64,000 nucleotides of DNA, taken from NCBI RefSeq assembly GCF_019132875.1, contig NZ_JAHSPF010000001.1, positions 620,001 to 684,000 of the forward strand, in the 5' to 3' direction. Within the stretch, counting starts at the first letter, position 1. Every line of letters starts with the position of its first letter. The notes beneath the pieces are model-generated. The model was not told where the DNA came from. It searched no databases and saw only the letters and a list, made by a program, of their open reading frames with translations. This document shows, piece after piece, positions 27,857 to 42,030 of the stretch. The position numbers and the translations under genes are program-made. This stretch comes from Erwinia phyllosphaerae. GTDB lineage: Bacteria > Pseudomonadota > Gammaproteobacteria > Enterobacterales > Enterobacteriaceae.

Positions 27857-29206
27857 CACCGGCTGCTGCGTTACCCATTCGGCCAGCCAGCGGCGTGAAA
27901 GTTTAATGCCGCCGTTATCCGTTTCCGGCAGGCTAAGCCAGCGCACCGGACGCTGAAAACCCGCCAGCCGCGTAGTAGCCCAGCCTTGCAGCTGCCCCAT
28001 CGTTGCGCCCTTTAACGCCACCAGCGCCACCGGCCGCTGCCCGTACTCTTCATCATGCTGCGGCACGATAAAAACTTGCTCTACGGCAGGATGTTGTAAC
28101 AAAACGGCTTCTATCTGTTCTGGCTGGATCCCTTCCCCTGCCGAAAAAAACAGGTTATCAAGCCGGCCCTTAATCAGCAGATTTCCCTCTGACCACGCGC
28201 CGCCGTCGCGAGTGTAAAACCAGCCTTCGCTGTCCGTTAACGACAGTAAATCACCGTTTTGCCAGTAGCCGCAGGCCAGTGCCTGCGACCGTAGCGCTAT
28301 TTCGCCCCCTACCAGCCGAATCTGATTGCCGGGAAGCGGTCGCCCAACGCCTGGCTGGCCATCCGCTCTTTTGGCCGCCACGGTCGAAGCCGTTTCGGTC
28401 ATACCGTATCCACACCAGCAGGCAATGCCCTTCTCTTCTGCCTGTGCGGTTAAGGTTTCGGGAATAGCCGCGCCGCCCAACAGCACGCTACGTAAATTTC
28501 GCGGCAGTGCTGGTTGCTGCAACAAACGCCAGAGCTGCGTAGGCACCAGCGAAGCGAAGGTACAGTCAGCCAGCGCCGCCAGCAGCGGCTTTTCATCCGT
28601 CAGCACCAGCGTGCCGCCGCTATAAAGCCAGCGCCAGACGATGCCCTGTCCGGAAACATGGTACAGCGGCAGCGACAGAAGCCAGCTGTCGTCAGCGGTA
28701 AACCTGAGCGAGGTGACGACGCCGCGAGCGCTGGCAAGATGCGCGCTGAAGCTGTGCGCGGCCGCTTTCGGCAACGCCGTCGAGCCGGACGTGAGCGTTA
28801 ACGTGGCAATCTCGCTTTCCTGAAAAGCGTGCTGCAACAGGCCGGTTTTGGGCATCATTTTTAGCGCCGGAACGGTCGCGGGCGCTTCCCCCTCCAGCGT
28901 CAGCGCAAAGTCGATATTGAGCCCGGGCAGCAGAGTCGTCAGCTGGCAGAGAGGAAGTTGTGGATTAAGCGGCAATAAACGTGCGCCGCAGCGTAGTAGC
29001 GCAAGGTAAGCCAACAGCGCCAGCTCGCTATTACGCGCCCTTAGCATCACGCCGCAGCCCGTTTGTACCCCCTGAAAGCGGAATCCCGTCGCCAGCTCGT
29101 CAATCTGCTGCGCAAGCTGCGCCCAGCTATAAGCCCTGTCGCCGATTTTCAGTGCGGGTTGCTTACCTGCAAAACGCTGCCACGGCCAGATGTTCAGTGC
29201 GGCCAT
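27848..29206 (-). CDS. menE: o-Succinylbenzoate-CoA ligase
   Basis: 452 residues (E. coli 451). ANL-superfamily adenylating enzyme that makes OSB-CoA in menaquinone synthesis. The phosphate-binding loop [13 protein letters not shown], the aromatic motif GYGMTET, and the C-terminal catalytic lysine region [10 protein letters not shown] are present. It is the last gene of menD-menH-menB-menC-menE and overlaps the end of menC by 13 bases. The N terminus [13 protein letters not shown] aligns with E. coli. Confidence 0.95.
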   Translation of the reverse strand: MAALNIWPWQRFAGKQPALKIGDRAYSWAQLAQQIDELATGFRFQGVQTGCGVMLRARNSELALLAYLALLRCGARLLPLNPQLPLCQLTTLLPGLNIDFALTLEGEAPATVPALKMMPKTGLLQHAFQESEIATLTLTSGSTALPKAAAHSFSAHLASARGVVTSLRFTADDSWLLSLPLYHVSGQGIVWRWLYSGGTLVLTDEKPLLAALADCTFASLVPTQLWRLLQQPALPRNLRSVLLGGAAIPETLTAQAEEKGIACWCGYGMTETASTVAAKRADGQPGVGRPLPGNQIRLVGGEIALRSQALACGYWQNGDLLSLTDSEGWFYTRDGGAWSEGNLLIKGRLDNLFFSAGEGIQPEQIEAVLLQHPAVEQVFIVPQHDEEYGQRPVALVALKGATMGQLQGWATTRLAGFQRPVRWLSLPETDNGGIKLSRRWLAEWVTQQPVEK

Positions 29207-30165
29207 ACGCTATCCAGATTATCCGCCGCTACCAGCGGCAAAGTTGAACCGGGCCAGGCACGCACCAGCTGCTGCTGCATGAGCGACAGCGTATCCAGAC
29301 CCGGCACGACGCCTGGCGTTAACCAGTTCGCCAGACGCGCAAGCTGGGTCAGACCAAGGCTCGATTCCAGCGAAGAGCTGATAACCACGGTTAGCCCCGC
29401 CTTTTTTGCCTGGCTAACCAGCAGCCCGACTTTCGTCAGGCTGCCAAGCAGCATCGGCTTAATGACGATAGCGCGTAAGTGCGGCTCGGCCATGGGCTGA
29501 AAATCGACTTCCCGCGTGCTTTCATCCCACGCAAGCGCCATAGCCGTTTCCTGGATAAAGAGCCTTGATTCCTGCTGCGTCCGGCAAGGCTCTTCGATAA
29601 AGGCGATGCGCGAGCGAAGATGCTCAGGTACAAAACTGGCGAACTGCCGGGCCTTTGCCAGGCTCCACTGGCGGTTAGCATCCAGCCGCAGCGTCAGCTC
29701 CGGCACGGCTTCCAGCAGCAGCGTGACCAGCATGCCATCGCGAGCGGCTTCATACAGGCCAACCTTCATTTTTGCTGTCGGCTTTTCTTGCCGGCCGAGC
29801 TGTTGCAGGAGTTCATCAGGATCGCCGGTACACAGCGTCGCGCTATTAAAATTGCCTTCCGCTGGCAGCACATCTGCCAGTTCCGCCAGCGCACAGCTCA
29901 GGCCAAAAGCAACGGAAGGCAGCGTGGGCAGAGTCTGCGTGGCAGGATCGGCCTGCCAGTTTTGCAGCCAGCGAGCTGCTTCGCTCTGCACTTCCGGCAA
30001 GGTTTCCCTGCTAAAACCCGGTAGCGGCGCGATCTCGCCCCAGCCTTCCCGGCCGTTTTCTTTTAGCCTGACCAGCAATCCCTGCCGCGACTTGATACGC
30101 CGATCGCGCAGCACCGTTCCCGCTTCTAATAGTATGTTGTAATTAAAGAGCGTCGCCTGGCGCAT
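29194..30165 (-). CDS. menC: o-Succinylbenzoate synthase
   Basis: 323 residues (E. coli 320). Enolase-superfamily dehydratase converting SHCHC to o-succinylbenzoate. The catalytic KxK pair is in [11 protein letters not shown]. Metal ligands follow at LDANRQW, FIEEPC and LAWDEST, and the second catalytic lysine is in [11 protein letters not shown]. The start codon shares one base with the menB stop (TAATG), and the gene overlaps menE by 13 bases at its 3' end, so the operon is tightly coupled. Confidence 0.96.
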   Translation of the reverse strand: MRQATLFNYNILLEAGTVLRDRRIKSRQGLLVRLKENGREGWGEIAPLPGFSRETLPEVQSEAARWLQNWQADPATQTLPTLPSVAFGLSCALAELADVLPAEGNFNSATLCTGDPDELLQQLGRQEKPTAKMKVGLYEAARDGMLVTLLLEAVPELTLRLDANRQWSLAKARQFASFVPEHLRSRIAFIEEPCRTQQESRLFIQETAMALAWDESTREVDFQPMAEPHLRAIVIKPMLLGSLTKVGLLVSQAKKAGLTVVISSSLESSLGLTQLARLANWLTPGVVPGLDTLSLMQQQLVRAWPGSTLPLVAADNLDSVWPH

Positions 30166-31019
30166 TATGGATTCCGCTTAAACTGGCTGAAATCCGGCGG
30201 GCGCTTCTGGTTAAAGGCGTTGCGCCCTTCCTGCCCCTCTTCCGTCATATAGAACAGCATGGTGGCGTTACCGGCCAGCTCCTGTAAACCTGCCTGGCCG
30301 TCGCAGTCGGCATTGAGCGCCGCTTTCAGGCAGCGCAGCGCCATCGGGCTGTTTTGCAACATTTCCCGACACCAGCGCACCGTCTCTTTTTCCAGCTCCG
30401 CCAGCGGCACGACCGTATTCACCAGCCCCATTTCCAGCGCCTGCTGCGCACTGTACATACGGCACAAAAACCAGATTTCACGCGCTTTTTTCTGGCCGAC
30501 AATCCGCGCCATATAGGCCGCGCCCCAGCCGCCGTCAAAAGAGCCCACCTTCGGTCCGGTCTGGCCAAACTGCGCGTTGTCCGCCGCAATGGTTAAATCA
30601 CAAAGCAGATGCAAAACGTGACCGCCGCCGACCGCATAGCCAGCGACCATCGCCACCACCGGTTTGGGACAGGTGCGGATCTGGCGCTGAAAATCCAGGA
30701 CGTTGAGATGGTGCACGCCAGCGTCATCACGATAGCCGCCGTAATCCCCCCGGATTTTTTGGTCGCCGCCTGCACAAAAGGCCTTATCGCCCGCGCCGGT
30801 AAGAATAATGACGCCGATTTGCTCATCATGGCGCGCATCGCTTAGCGCGTGCAGCATCTCTTTGACGGTTTGCGGACGAAAAGCATTGCGCACCTCGGGC
30901 CGGTTAATGGTGATTCTGGCCATGCCGTCCGGCGATTTATGGTAGTAAATATCGGTGTAGTCGCCGCAGGCCTGCCATTCTGCGGGCGCATACAGCTCTT
31001 CCAGCTCGGGATAGATCAT
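30165..31019 (-). CDS. menB: 1,4-Dihydroxy-2-naphthoyl-CoA synthase
   Basis: 284 residues (E. coli 285). Crotonase-family enzyme closing the second ring of the naphthoquinone. Key segments are [41 protein letters not shown] (oxyanion-hole glycines) and [14 protein letters not shown]. The start [15 protein letters not shown] was chosen over an upstream in-frame Met because it matches the family N terminus and has AAGGA upstream. The start shares one base with the menH stop. Confidence 0.97.
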   Translation of the reverse strand: MIYPELEELYAPAEWQACGDYTDIYYHKSPDGMARITINRPEVRNAFRPQTVKEMLHALSDARHDEQIGVIILTGAGDKAFCAGGDQKIRGDYGGYRDDAGVHHLNVLDFQRQIRTCPKPVVAMVAGYAVGGGHVLHLLCDLTIAADNAQFGQTGPKVGSFDGGWGAAYMARIVGQKKAREIWFLCRMYSAQQALEMGLVNTVVPLAELEKETVRWCREMLQNSPMALRCLKAALNADCDGQAGLQELAGNATMLFYMTEEGQEGRNAFNQKRPPDFSQFKRNP

Positions 31020-31792
31020 TATTTTTCCTTCTGTATTTCCAGCCTGCACGCCAGAAGCTGCGCGAAAGCCTGCGGATTAGCGTGATGGGCATTGTGGCCA
31101 GCGGCCGGGACGAGGGTGAGAGGTAACGAAGCCTGCACGGCAAGCTGCCGAAATTTATCGTCATGCTCGCCGCACAGATAGTGGAAATGATTCAGCTGGC
31201 GGATCTCTGGCAACAGATTGGGCTGCCCGGCAAGCGACATTGTTAACAGCATGGCGGCCAGCGCTTGCGGGTTGTTGTTGGCTCGCAGCGCAATCATCTG
31301 CTGGCGCTGCTGCTCGCTAAGCCCGGCGAACAGCGGCTGGCGATACCACTGCGCCAGCGTTTTAGGCAGGGGCTGCTGGCAAAAAAGCCGCGCCCATTCA
31401 CGATCCGAAGCTAACCTGGCCGCTTTAGCCTCGTCCGATGCCAGCCCCGGATGCGCGCCCTCGACAATCACGCCAGCCAGCGACGAATCCGCATGACGGC
31501 AGGCGTGATAGCTGGCAATCCGACCGCCCAGCGAATAGCCGATTAGCCAGTAGCGCTTAACGCGATGGCTTTGTAACGTGGCGTTAAGCCGTTGGGAAAG
31601 CCGATCGAATCCGCTGACTGGCTGCGCGCTGGAACCGCCGTGTCCCGGTAAATCGATGCTTAACTGCGGCCAGTCGCGAAAAAAACGCTGCACCGGCCGC
31701 CACTCTTCGCTATTTCCCAGAAAACCATGCAGCCAGACCAGCACCGGCCTGCGGCTGTCGTGGGCGCCCTGCCAGCGCGCGTGCAGGATCAT
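31019..31792 (-). CDS. menH: SHCHC synthase MenH (alpha/beta hydrolase)
   Basis: 257 residues (E. coli 252). Eliminates pyruvate from SEPHCHC to give SHCHC. Nucleophile Ser is in GYSLGGR, the oxyanion region is [12 protein letters not shown], and the catalytic His is in [10 protein letters not shown]. The chosen ATG overlaps the menD stop as ATGA and gives the family N terminus MILHARW; an upstream Met adds seven residues inside menD. The neighbouring menD and menB confirm the assignment. Confidence 0.95.
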   Translation of the reverse strand: MILHARWQGAHDSRRPVLVWLHGFLGNSEEWRPVQRFFRDWPQLSIDLPGHGGSSAQPVSGFDRLSQRLNATLQSHRVKRYWLIGYSLGGRIASYHACRHADSSLAGVIVEGAHPGLASDEAKAARLASDREWARLFCQQPLPKTLAQWYRQPLFAGLSEQQRQQMIALRANNNPQALAAMLLTMSLAGQPNLLPEIRQLNHFHYLCGEHDDKFRQLAVQASLPLTLVPAAGHNAHHANPQAFAQLLACRLEIQKEK

Positions 31793-33432
31793 TTCCCGGC
31801 CTCGGCCAGCCATTGTGCGCCGCTCTCGCCCGCTACTTTCAGTTCAATTAGCGTGGCCGTATCACGTTGCCAGCCTGCCGCGACTGCTGCCTTTAGCTCA
31901 CTCCAGTCCTGCGGCTGTTGATAGTCAAGACCGAACGCCATGGCGGCGGCGGCAAAACTGACCCGAGGCGGCATAGTGAAAAACTTTTCCCGCTCCGCTG
32001 CGGGCGTCGGCAGCATCGAGAAAATCTGGCCGCCGCTGTTATTCACCACAATCAGCACCAGCGGCATCTGTAGCAGAGCCAGGCTGTTCAAATCATAAAG
32101 CGCCGAAAGGTCACCAACTATTGCCAGTAATGGTTTACCGTTGCCGCGCTGTACGCCAGCAGCAGTGGCAATCAGGCCGTCAATGCCGCTGGCACCGCGA
32201 TTGGCATAAACCGCATAGCCTGCCGGTAAACAGGCAAAAGCATTGACGAGCCTGACGGTCAGGCTGTTGCCGAGAAACAGCGTACCGTTTTCCGGTAACA
32301 GTTCCGGTAAGCGCAGGGCAAGCTGTGCTTCGCCAAACTCTTGCAGACGGCAGGCCAGCGACCGGTGTGTTTCCTCGGCCAGCGCCTGCAACGAAGGCGA
32401 CCATTCCGGCTGAGCGATGGCCGGATGTGCCGCAAGCCAGGCGCCAGTCTCAGCCACCATCCGCTGGCTGCGACGATGCGCTGGATCCAGATGGCCCGGT
32501 AATGGATCGATCAGCCAGTAAGCTTCGGGCTGCGACGCTGCCAGCCACCCAGCCAGCCGCTTTCCGGTTAGCCGTGCGCCAAACTGAATGATGATTTGCG
32601 CGCTGGCCAGCGCCTTTTGCGCATGGGCTTCCCGCAGCCAGACTTCGGCGCAGGGCAAAGGCGTGCCGGTGTGTGACTGGATATCCGATAAGAGCGGCCA
32701 GCCCAGCTCCGCCGCCCATTTCGCTAGCGCCACGCCCTCTTCCGCAGAGAGTTTTCCGGCGACTACCAGCCCGCGCTTTTGCCGCCAGCGTGGCCAGCTG
32801 CTGGTAAACGGCGTAGGCGTAGCGGCGCTCATCATCAGCCATGGCGTATCCTCATGCCACCAGTTTCCCAGCTCGTCGTGCCACGCTTTAAAAGCCAGGG
32901 ATTCCTCCCCGTATAAAGGTTCTGCGAACGGACAGTTAATGTGTATGGCACCAGCTGGATGCTGTTGCAGCAGCGCGTCAATAGCCGAAACCAGCCAGCG
33001 CGCGGAGATATCCGCTGAGGGGCGAGGAAGATTTAATGCGCCACTGACATGGGAAGCAAAGAGGCCTGGCTGCACGATAGCCTGGTTAGCGCCGCAGCCA
33101 ATCAGCTCTGGCGGGCGGTCGGCGCTTAAAATAATCAGCCGTTCGCCGGTCAGGCTGGCTTCGATAATGGCCGGATAGAGGTTAGCGACGGCGGTGCCGG
33201 AAGTAACCAGAATGGCGACCGGCTGGCGAGACGCTTTTGCCAGCCCCAGCGCCAGATAGCCAAGACCGCGCTCATCAAAATGGGTATGGCAGGAAAGCCG
33301 GCTGGCGGCCGCTTCCAGCGTCAGCGGCGCGGAGCGGGAACCCGGCGCGATACAGATATGCTGCACGCCATGACGGGTTATCGCTTCCAGAATTACGGCA
33401 GCCCAGCGGCGGTTAAAGATACTGTGCGACAT
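31789..33432 (-). CDS. menD: SEPHCHC synthase MenD
   Basis: 547 residues (E. coli 556). Thiamine-diphosphate enzyme that adds the succinic-semialdehyde unit of 2-oxoglutarate to isochorismate, the first committed step. The N-terminal part carries [28 protein letters not shown] and the ThDP-activating Glu in [13 protein letters not shown]. The ThDP/Mg region reads [18 protein letters not shown] with [14 protein letters not shown]. The start [10 protein letters not shown] has GGAG upstream and matches the family better than the Met seven codons earlier. It is first in the operon: menF, which precedes menD in E. coli, is absent here. Confidence 0.96.
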   Translation of the reverse strand: MSHSIFNRRWAAVILEAITRHGVQHICIAPGSRSAPLTLEAAASRLSCHTHFDERGLGYLALGLAKASRQPVAILVTSGTAVANLYPAIIEASLTGERLIILSADRPPELIGCGANQAIVQPGLFASHVSGALNLPRPSADISARWLVSAIDALLQQHPAGAIHINCPFAEPLYGEESLAFKAWHDELGNWWHEDTPWLMMSAATPTPFTSSWPRWRQKRGLVVAGKLSAEEGVALAKWAAELGWPLLSDIQSHTGTPLPCAEVWLREAHAQKALASAQIIIQFGARLTGKRLAGWLAASQPEAYWLIDPLPGHLDPAHRRSQRMVAETGAWLAAHPAIAQPEWSPSLQALAEETHRSLACRLQEFGEAQLALRLPELLPENGTLFLGNSLTVRLVNAFACLPAGYAVYANRGASGIDGLIATAAGVQRGNGKPLLAIVGDLSALYDLNSLALLQMPLVLIVVNNSGGQIFSMLPTPAAEREKFFTMPPRVSFAAAAMAFGLDYQQPQDWSELKAAVAAGWQRDTATLIELKVAGESGAQWLAEAGK

Positions 33433-33546
33433 CGCCCACTCCAGATCAAACAAGCAGCGGGCAGTATAAAAGCGGCCTGAACGGGCAATGTTGATTTAGG
33501 GCAGGATTAACGTGTTATTTCCAGTTTTGTAACCTGTGGCAGAAAC

Positions 33547-33576
33547 AGAAAGGGCGCCCCGAAGGACGCCCTTTCT
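33547..33576 (-). terminator. elaB terminator
   Basis: Perfect ten-base-pair stem AGAAAGGGCG / CGCCCTTTCT with a ten-base loop, 14 bases beyond the elaB stop codon. Confidence 0.82.
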
Positions 33577-33590
33577 TAGCGGACAAGACC

Positions 33591-33908
33591 TTAACGGCGT
33601 GCCAGCAGCAGACCAACCACCAGACCCAGCGTCGCGCCTACGCCAATTCCCTGCCACGGTTTTTCGTGTACATATTCGTCGGCACGGCTGGCAACCTGTT
33701 TGGCACGATGATAGTAATTATCAGAAGCATTACTCACGCGTGACTTCACGTCCTTCAGCGATTTCTCGGCTTTCGCTTTCAGCTCGGCATATTTTTCGTC
33801 AGCCGGGTCGCCTGAAGATTTCAGCACTTCTTCCAGCGTTTCGGTCAGCAGAGCCAAATCATCATCCAGGCGAGTGTCGAGTTCTTGTGGTTCAATTTTC
33901 GTAGCCAT
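33591..33908 (-). CDS. elaB: ElaB, DUF883-family membrane-anchored protein
   Basis: 105 residues. A long soluble helical part (DTRLDDDLALLTETLEEVLKSSGDPADEKY...) is followed by the conserved tail HEKPWQGIGVGATLGLVVGLLLARR, a single C-terminal membrane anchor. This is the ElaB/YqjD/YgaM type, whose members bind ribosomes or protect cells under stationary-phase stress in E. coli. It is upstream of menD in the same direction but separated by its own terminator. In E. coli elaB lies next to elaA; here about 8 kb (opgD and the PTS operon) lies between them. Confidence 0.93.
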   Translation of the reverse strand: MATKIEPQELDTRLDDDLALLTETLEEVLKSSGDPADEKYAELKAKAEKSLKDVKSRVSNASDNYYHRAKQVASRADEYVHEKPWQGIGVGATLGLVVGLLLARR

Positions 33909-34224
33909 AACGTCTCCTTGTGCGAATAATACCTTTAACTGTAGACACTTTTTGCCGCTCTGCTTGTTCTGTTAGCCAGGAATTGGCTGATAATGATGTT
34001 GCCACAGCACTTTTTTTGCCTCGCTTAACGCTGTCGCGGTGCGCCGGATTCGCCTGCTTTCTTCAGATTTATCTGCTAAATTTTGCCTGACTGAATTTCT
34101 GACGCCACACGCTGTCGTAACACCCTGTGACCCGCTCACAATTCAGGTAAAACAAGGCTGTCCATAAGGGCAACCCAGACCACAAGCTTTATCAATTCCG
34201 TTAAGCAAAGGATATGACTCTGGC
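33909..34224. other. Divergent intergenic region elaB / opgD
   Basis: 316 bases with no recognisable gene. It must hold both divergent promoters. An AAAGGA ribosome-binding site precedes opgD. No palindrome or known operator stood out. Confidence 0.5.
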
Positions 34225-35877
34225 ATGAATCGAAGAATGTTTATGAAAGCGTCAATGGCTTTCGCTACGGTAAGCGGGATGTCCGGTTTATCAACGTTGT
34301 TTGCTCAGGCCGCCTGGGCCGACACCGATATTGCCGACGGCACGGCGAAGCGCTTTGATTACGACGTGTTGAAAAACCTGGCCGCTTCCCTGGCGAAAAA
34401 ACCCTACGGCGGCGCGCCTGCTCCCCTTCCCGAGACGTTAGCGACCCTGACGCCGCAGGCGTATAACGAAATTCAGTACGACGCGAATCATTCACTCTGG
34501 AACGCCATTCCCGACCGTGAACTGGACGTACAGTTTTTTCACGTTGGCATGGGCTTCAAACGCCGCCTGCGCATGTTTTCGGTGGATGCCGACCGCCAGG
34601 CGCGCGAAATCCACTTCCGTCCCGAGCTGTTTAACTACAACAATGCCAAAGTAGATACTAAACAGCTTGAAGGTAAAACCGATTTGGGCTTTGCCGGTTT
34701 CCGCGCGTTTAAAAAGCCGGAGCTGGCCAGCCGGGACATCGTTTCTTTCTTAGGTGCCAGTTATTTCCGCGCGGTTGACGATACCTACCAGTACGGTCTT
34801 TCCGCTCGCGGCGTGGCGATCAACACCTTCGGCAGTAAAGAAGAGTTCCCTGACTTCACCGCCTTCTGGTTTGAAACGCCAAAAGCGGACGACACGACCT
34901 TTACCGTCTATACGCTGCTGGATGGCGAAAGCTGCACCGGCGCTTTTAAATTCGTGATTCATTGCGAAGAAAAACGCGTGGTGATGGAAGTGGAAAATCA
35001 TCTCTATGCCCGCAAAGACATCGCTCAGTTAGGCATCGCGCCGATGACCACGATGTTCAGCTGCGGCACTAACGAACGCCGTATGTGCGACACTATTCAT
35101 CCGCAGATTCACGACTCCGATCGCCTGGCGATGTGGACGGGCAGCGGTGAATGGATCTGTCGTCCGCTGAATAATCCGCAGCGCCTGACCTTTAACGCCT
35201 ATCAGGATGAAAATCCACGCGGTTTCGGCATGCTGCAGCTGGATCACGATTTCCAGGATTACCAGGACGTGATTGGCTGGTACAACAAGCGTCCGAGCCT
35301 GTGGGTAGAGCCTGTCGGCAAATGGGGCAAAGGCGCGGTTAACCTGATGGAGATCCCTACCACGGGTGAAACGCTGGACAACATCGTTTGCTTCTGGCGG
35401 CCAACAGAAAACATTAAAGCCGGTAGCGAGCACAGCTTTAGCTATAAGCTTTACTGGAGCGGCCTGCCGCCGGTTCACAGCGATCTGGCCCGCGTCAGGG
35501 CAACCCGTACCGGCATGGGCGGCTTCCCGGAAGGCTGGGCGCCTGGCGAACACTATCCGGACGTCTGGGCACGCCGTTTTGCGGTAGATTTTGTCGGCGG
35601 CGATCTGAAAGCGGCCGCGCCAAAAGGCATTGAGCCGGTGATTACCGTGACCTCAGGAACCTTTAAGCAGGTAGAAATCCTTTACGTTGAGCCAATTGAC
35701 GGCTATCGCATTCTGTTTGACTGGTATCCGAACAGCGATTCTGTCGAACCGGTCAATCTGCGTCTGTTCCTGCGTACGAAAGATGAGACGCTGACCGAAA
35801 CCTGGCTGTATCAATATTTCCCGCCAGCGCCGGATAAGCGCAAATATGTGGACGACCGCCAGATGACCGCGGGTTAA
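34225..35877 (+). CDS. opgD: Glucan biosynthesis protein D
   Basis: 550 residues (E. coli OpgD/MdoD 551). Periplasmic protein shaping the backbone of osmoregulated periplasmic glucans. The N terminus [18 protein letters not shown] followed by a hydrophobic run and AQAAWA is a twin-arginine (Tat) signal with likely cleavage after WA near residue 32. The rest matches the MdoG/OpgG family ([48 protein letters not shown]). It is a single gene without the opgGH pair nearby. It sits between elaB and the PTS regulator, a position different from E. coli. Confidence 0.96.
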   Translation: MNRRMFMKASMAFATVSGMSGLSTLFAQAAWADTDIADGTAKRFDYDVLKNLAASLAKKPYGGAPAPLPETLATLTPQAYNEIQYDANHSLWNAIPDRELDVQFFHVGMGFKRRLRMFSVDADRQAREIHFRPELFNYNNAKVDTKQLEGKTDLGFAGFRAFKKPELASRDIVSFLGASYFRAVDDTYQYGLSARGVAINTFGSKEEFPDFTAFWFETPKADDTTFTVYTLLDGESCTGAFKFVIHCEEKRVVMEVENHLYARKDIAQLGIAPMTTMFSCGTNERRMCDTIHPQIHDSDRLAMWTGSGEWICRPLNNPQRLTFNAYQDENPRGFGMLQLDHDFQDYQDVIGWYNKRPSLWVEPVGKWGKGAVNLMEIPTTGETLDNIVCFWRPTENIKAGSEHSFSYKLYWSGLPPVHSDLARVRATRTGMGGFPEGWAPGEHYPDVWARRFAVDFVGGDLKAAAPKGIEPVITVTSGTFKQVEILYVEPIDGYRILFDWYPNSDSVEPVNLRLFLRTKDETLTETWLYQYFPPAPDKRKYVDDRQMTAG

Positions 35878-35957
35878 CCGCCATCTTAGTAAAGGCGTCT
35901 TCTGCACCCTGTGAGCGGTAAGCGAGCAGGGTGTATTCCCCCTACTGCGATAAAATT

Positions 35958-36686
35958 TTATGTTGGCGCAGAATAATTCGTTCTTTTCCGTGAAACAAAA
36001 ATTTTAAGTGGATATTCCAGGAAATTAGTATAGTTCTCTGAAAAAAGAAAAGGCACGTTCCACATATCAACCGACTGGCTCTGCACCTTAATAACCGGCA
36101 TTTCTTTATCAATTTTTAGCAACGCGGCTATTTCTCGAGAAGGTAATAACGGCGAGTAATGTAAGTACGTACCGGAAATATGCAAGCGACACTTATCTTC
36201 AAAATAGTCATAAAGTGAGCCTTTTATATACTTAAGCGTGAGATCGGGGAACTTTTCAGCCGAAATCCAGCTATTTTCCAGTTCAGCGGGTGAGTCATTG
36301 ATAAAGCGAACCCTTGAAATAAAGTAAACCTGTTCTTTAAATTTAATAGCCAGCGCGTTGGCTATCACCGGTGAGGCAAGCTGAATTTCAAACTTTAAAA
36401 CGTGACTTTTCGCAGTGGTTTTATCGCTCTGGATAATTTCCGAGAACCCTTGCGAATTTTGCAAAAAATCGGCGTTAGCACTTTTACAGGAAACAAAGTT
36501 TCCAGCACCCTGCCTGCATCTCAGGAAGCCACCGTTCTGCAACATTTTTAATGCCTTTCTGAGCGTATTTCTTGAAACATCAAACTGCCTGGCAAGATCT
36601 ACTTCTGCAGGAAAACTTTCTCCCTGCCGATAAAACCCCGTGTTTATGCCATTTTTTAACTGGTGATAAACCTTCAGATAAACCAT
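35958..36686 (-). CDS. GntR/HutC-family regulator of the adjacent PTS operon
   Basis: 242 residues. The N-terminal winged helix-turn-helix (MVYLKVYHQLKNGINTGFYRQGESFPAEVDLARQFDVSRNTLRKALKML) is joined to a UTRA effector domain (about residues 85-235) that usually senses a phosphorylated sugar. The start MVYLKV has AGAGG seven bases upstream; a Met five codons earlier is possible. It is divergent from the PTS IIB gene, so it is very probably the local repressor or activator, answering to a phospho-sugar brought in by the operon (inference). Confidence 0.88.
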   Translation of the reverse strand: MVYLKVYHQLKNGINTGFYRQGESFPAEVDLARQFDVSRNTLRKALKMLQNGGFLRCRQGAGNFVSCKSANADFLQNSQGFSEIIQSDKTTAKSHVLKFEIQLASPVIANALAIKFKEQVYFISRVRFINDSPAELENSWISAEKFPDLTLKYIKGSLYDYFEDKCRLHISGTYLHYSPLLPSREIAALLKIDKEMPVIKVQSQSVDMWNVPFLFSENYTNFLEYPLKIFVSRKRTNYSAPT

Positions 36687-36790
36687 TTTAAACCTCTTCA
36701 TAATTCCATGAAAAATAATAATTATTCCTTACATACGGCTTAACTGGTTCAATTCCACAACGGATAGTAAACATCAAAGGGTTTCTTTTC

Positions 36791-36806
36791 TGTGAACAAC
36801 CTAACA
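36791..36806 (+). promoter_or_regulatory. Putative CRP site of the PTS operon
   Basis: TGTGA-N6-TAACA, nine of ten half-site positions of the CRP consensus (TGTGA-N6-TCACA), 67 bases before the IIB start codon. Catabolite control of a PTS sugar operon would be expected. The site was found by eye. Confidence 0.4.
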
Positions 36807-36872
36807 GTAACATTTGATTGATTGCCAGAGATTAGCGGATGAAATTGTGCATATAGTCAGGAGCCTGCTTAC

Positions 36873-37187
36873 ATGGAAAATATACTACTGGTATGCGCCG
36901 CCGGCATGTCTACCAGCATGTTGGTTAGCCGAATGAAAGACAGTGCTGCATTAAAAAATATTGAGATAAATATTAGCGCGCTGTCAGTAACGGAAGCCAA
37001 AGAAAAAATTAGCCAGCAGCAGATCGACGTCGTCTTGCTGGGGCCTCAGGTTCGTTTCCAGAAAGAGGAAATTGAGGCCGCAGCGCAAGGAAATATCCCT
37101 GTGGAAGTCATTGACATGGTCAGTTACGGCAGGATGGATGGCCAGGCCGTATTAATGAGAGCGCTGGAGTTACTTGCGGTTAAATAA
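36873..37187 (+). CDS. PTS lactose/cellobiose-family IIB component
   Basis: 104 residues. The phosphocysteine loop is at the N terminus: C8 in LLVCAAGMSTSML, followed by the P-loop-like turn. The rest is the four-stranded IIB fold (DVVLLGPQVRFQ; IPVEVIDMVSYG). It takes phosphate from IIA and passes it to the sugar carried by IIC. First gene of the operon, with AGGAG upstream. Together with IIC and IIA of the same family it makes one complete permease. Confidence 0.95.
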   Translation: MENILLVCAAGMSTSMLVSRMKDSAALKNIEINISALSVTEAKEKISQQQIDVVLLGPQVRFQKEEIEAAAQGNIPVEVIDMVSYGRMDGQAVLMRALELLAVK

Positions 37188-37225
37188 CCCGTCCCGGTTA
37201 CTCTGGCAAAGCGTAAGGAGACATC

Positions 37226-38563
37226 ATGAAACGAATGGAACTCATGAAAGGCCTTGAAACAGGTATGGAAAAGCTACTTGTCCCGCTGGCGATTAAATTG
37301 AACTCGCAGATACATATTGCGTCTATCCGCGATGCCTTTATTTTAATCTTTCCGATTATTATGGCCAGCTCGCTGATTGTGCTGATTAATTTTGCCATCC
37401 TCTCCCCGGATGGTTTTATTGCAAAAATGTTCTTTCTGAATGTGTTATTCCCGCATCTTGACGAGGCGCAGCAGGTTTTTTCACCCGTGCTGAATGGTTC
37501 CGTCAATATTATGGCGTTACTGATTGCTTTTCTGGTGGCCAGAAATCTGGCAATCGGCTATAAGCAGGACGACCTACTGTGCGGCTTAACATCTCTTGGG
37601 GCTTTTTTCGTTATCTATACACCTTACGTCATCATTGATAAACAGGCGTACCTGACAACGAAATATCTGGGGCCGCAGGGGCTTTTCGTCGCTATCATCG
37701 TTGCGTTAATTTCCAGTGAGATTTTCTGTCGGCTAGCCCGAAATCCGAGAGTCATCCTTTCTATGCCGGCTTCTGTTCCCCCTGCCGTTGCTCGTTCTTT
37801 TAAAGTCTTACTGCCGATATTTTGCGTAATGATTTTATTTTCAACGATCGATTACCTCCTGACTAAGGTATCACCGGGCGGATTAAACGAACTGATCTAT
37901 ACGCTGATCCAGGCTCCGCTAAAGGATATGGGTACCAATATCTTCACGGTTGCTGTCCTGGGGGTTATCACTAATTTTCTATGGAGTATTGGTATTCACG
38001 GTCCCAATACCTTAGCCACGATTCGGGAGACTATTTTTACCGAAGCAAATATGGAGAACCTGTCGTGGGCAGCCTCACACGGTACAACCTGGGGGGCACC
38101 CTACCCCGTCACCTGGGTTAGCATCAACGATGCTTTTGCTAACTGTGGCGGCTCAGGTATGACGCTTGGTTTACTGCTGGCTATCTTTATCGCGTCACGG
38201 CGTAAAGAGTATCGCGATATGGCCAAAATGGCCCTGGTACCCGGCCTGTTTAACATCAATGAACCCGTGCTTTTTGGTCTGCCCGTGGTTTTAAATCCGC
38301 TTCTTGCGATCCCGTTAATACTGGTTCCTTTAGTCAATACGCTAATTGGTTATTTCTTTATCAGCATGCAAATTATTCCGCCTGTTGCTTACGCCGTCCC
38401 CTGGACAACGCCGGGCCCGCTAATCGCATTTTTCGGTACGGGCGGTAACTGGCTGGCGCTGCTGGTCGGCTTCTTATGTCTCATCGTCGCCACTTTAATC
38501 TATCTACCCTTTGTCATTGCCTCAAACAAAGTAAATACCGGCTCTGTAGCAACAGGTGAATAA
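37226..38563 (+). CDS. PTS cellobiose-type IIC permease
   Basis: 445 residues, with about ten hydrophobic segments typical of EIIC of the lactose/cellobiose family. Signature stretches include IRDAFILIFPIIMASSLIVLIN, GIHGPNTLATI and LVPGLFNINEPVLFGLPVVLNP; NEPV(L/I)FG is the sugar-binding loop of the family. Ribosome-binding site AAGGAG six bases before ATG. The natural substrate is likely a beta-glucoside such as cellobiose, salicin or arbutin (inference from the GH1 gene). Confidence 0.95.
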   Translation: MKRMELMKGLETGMEKLLVPLAIKLNSQIHIASIRDAFILIFPIIMASSLIVLINFAILSPDGFIAKMFFLNVLFPHLDEAQQVFSPVLNGSVNIMALLIAFLVARNLAIGYKQDDLLCGLTSLGAFFVIYTPYVIIDKQAYLTTKYLGPQGLFVAIIVALISSEIFCRLARNPRVILSMPASVPPAVARSFKVLLPIFCVMILFSTIDYLLTKVSPGGLNELIYTLIQAPLKDMGTNIFTVAVLGVITNFLWSIGIHGPNTLATIRETIFTEANMENLSWAASHGTTWGAPYPVTWVSINDAFANCGGSGMTLGLLLAIFIASRRKEYRDMAKMALVPGLFNINEPVLFGLPVVLNPLLAIPLILVPLVNTLIGYFFISMQIIPPVAYAVPWTTPGPLIAFFGTGGNWLALLVGFLCLIVATLIYLPFVIASNKVNTGSVATGE

Positions 38564-38586
38564 CATTCATTTCGGGAGTAACAGCC

Positions 38587-40495
<1,909 letters not shown>

Positions 40496-40522
40496 AAAAG
40501 TCGGATAATCAAATATAGTTAA

Positions 40523-42001
<1,479 letters not shown>

Positions 42002-42030
42002 TGACCACGTTATGATCGGGATATTTTGGC

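Noticed and set aside
36717-36726. Palindrome AATAATTATT as operator of the GntR regulator
   Set aside because: Ten AT-only bases are expected by chance in this AT-rich spacer.
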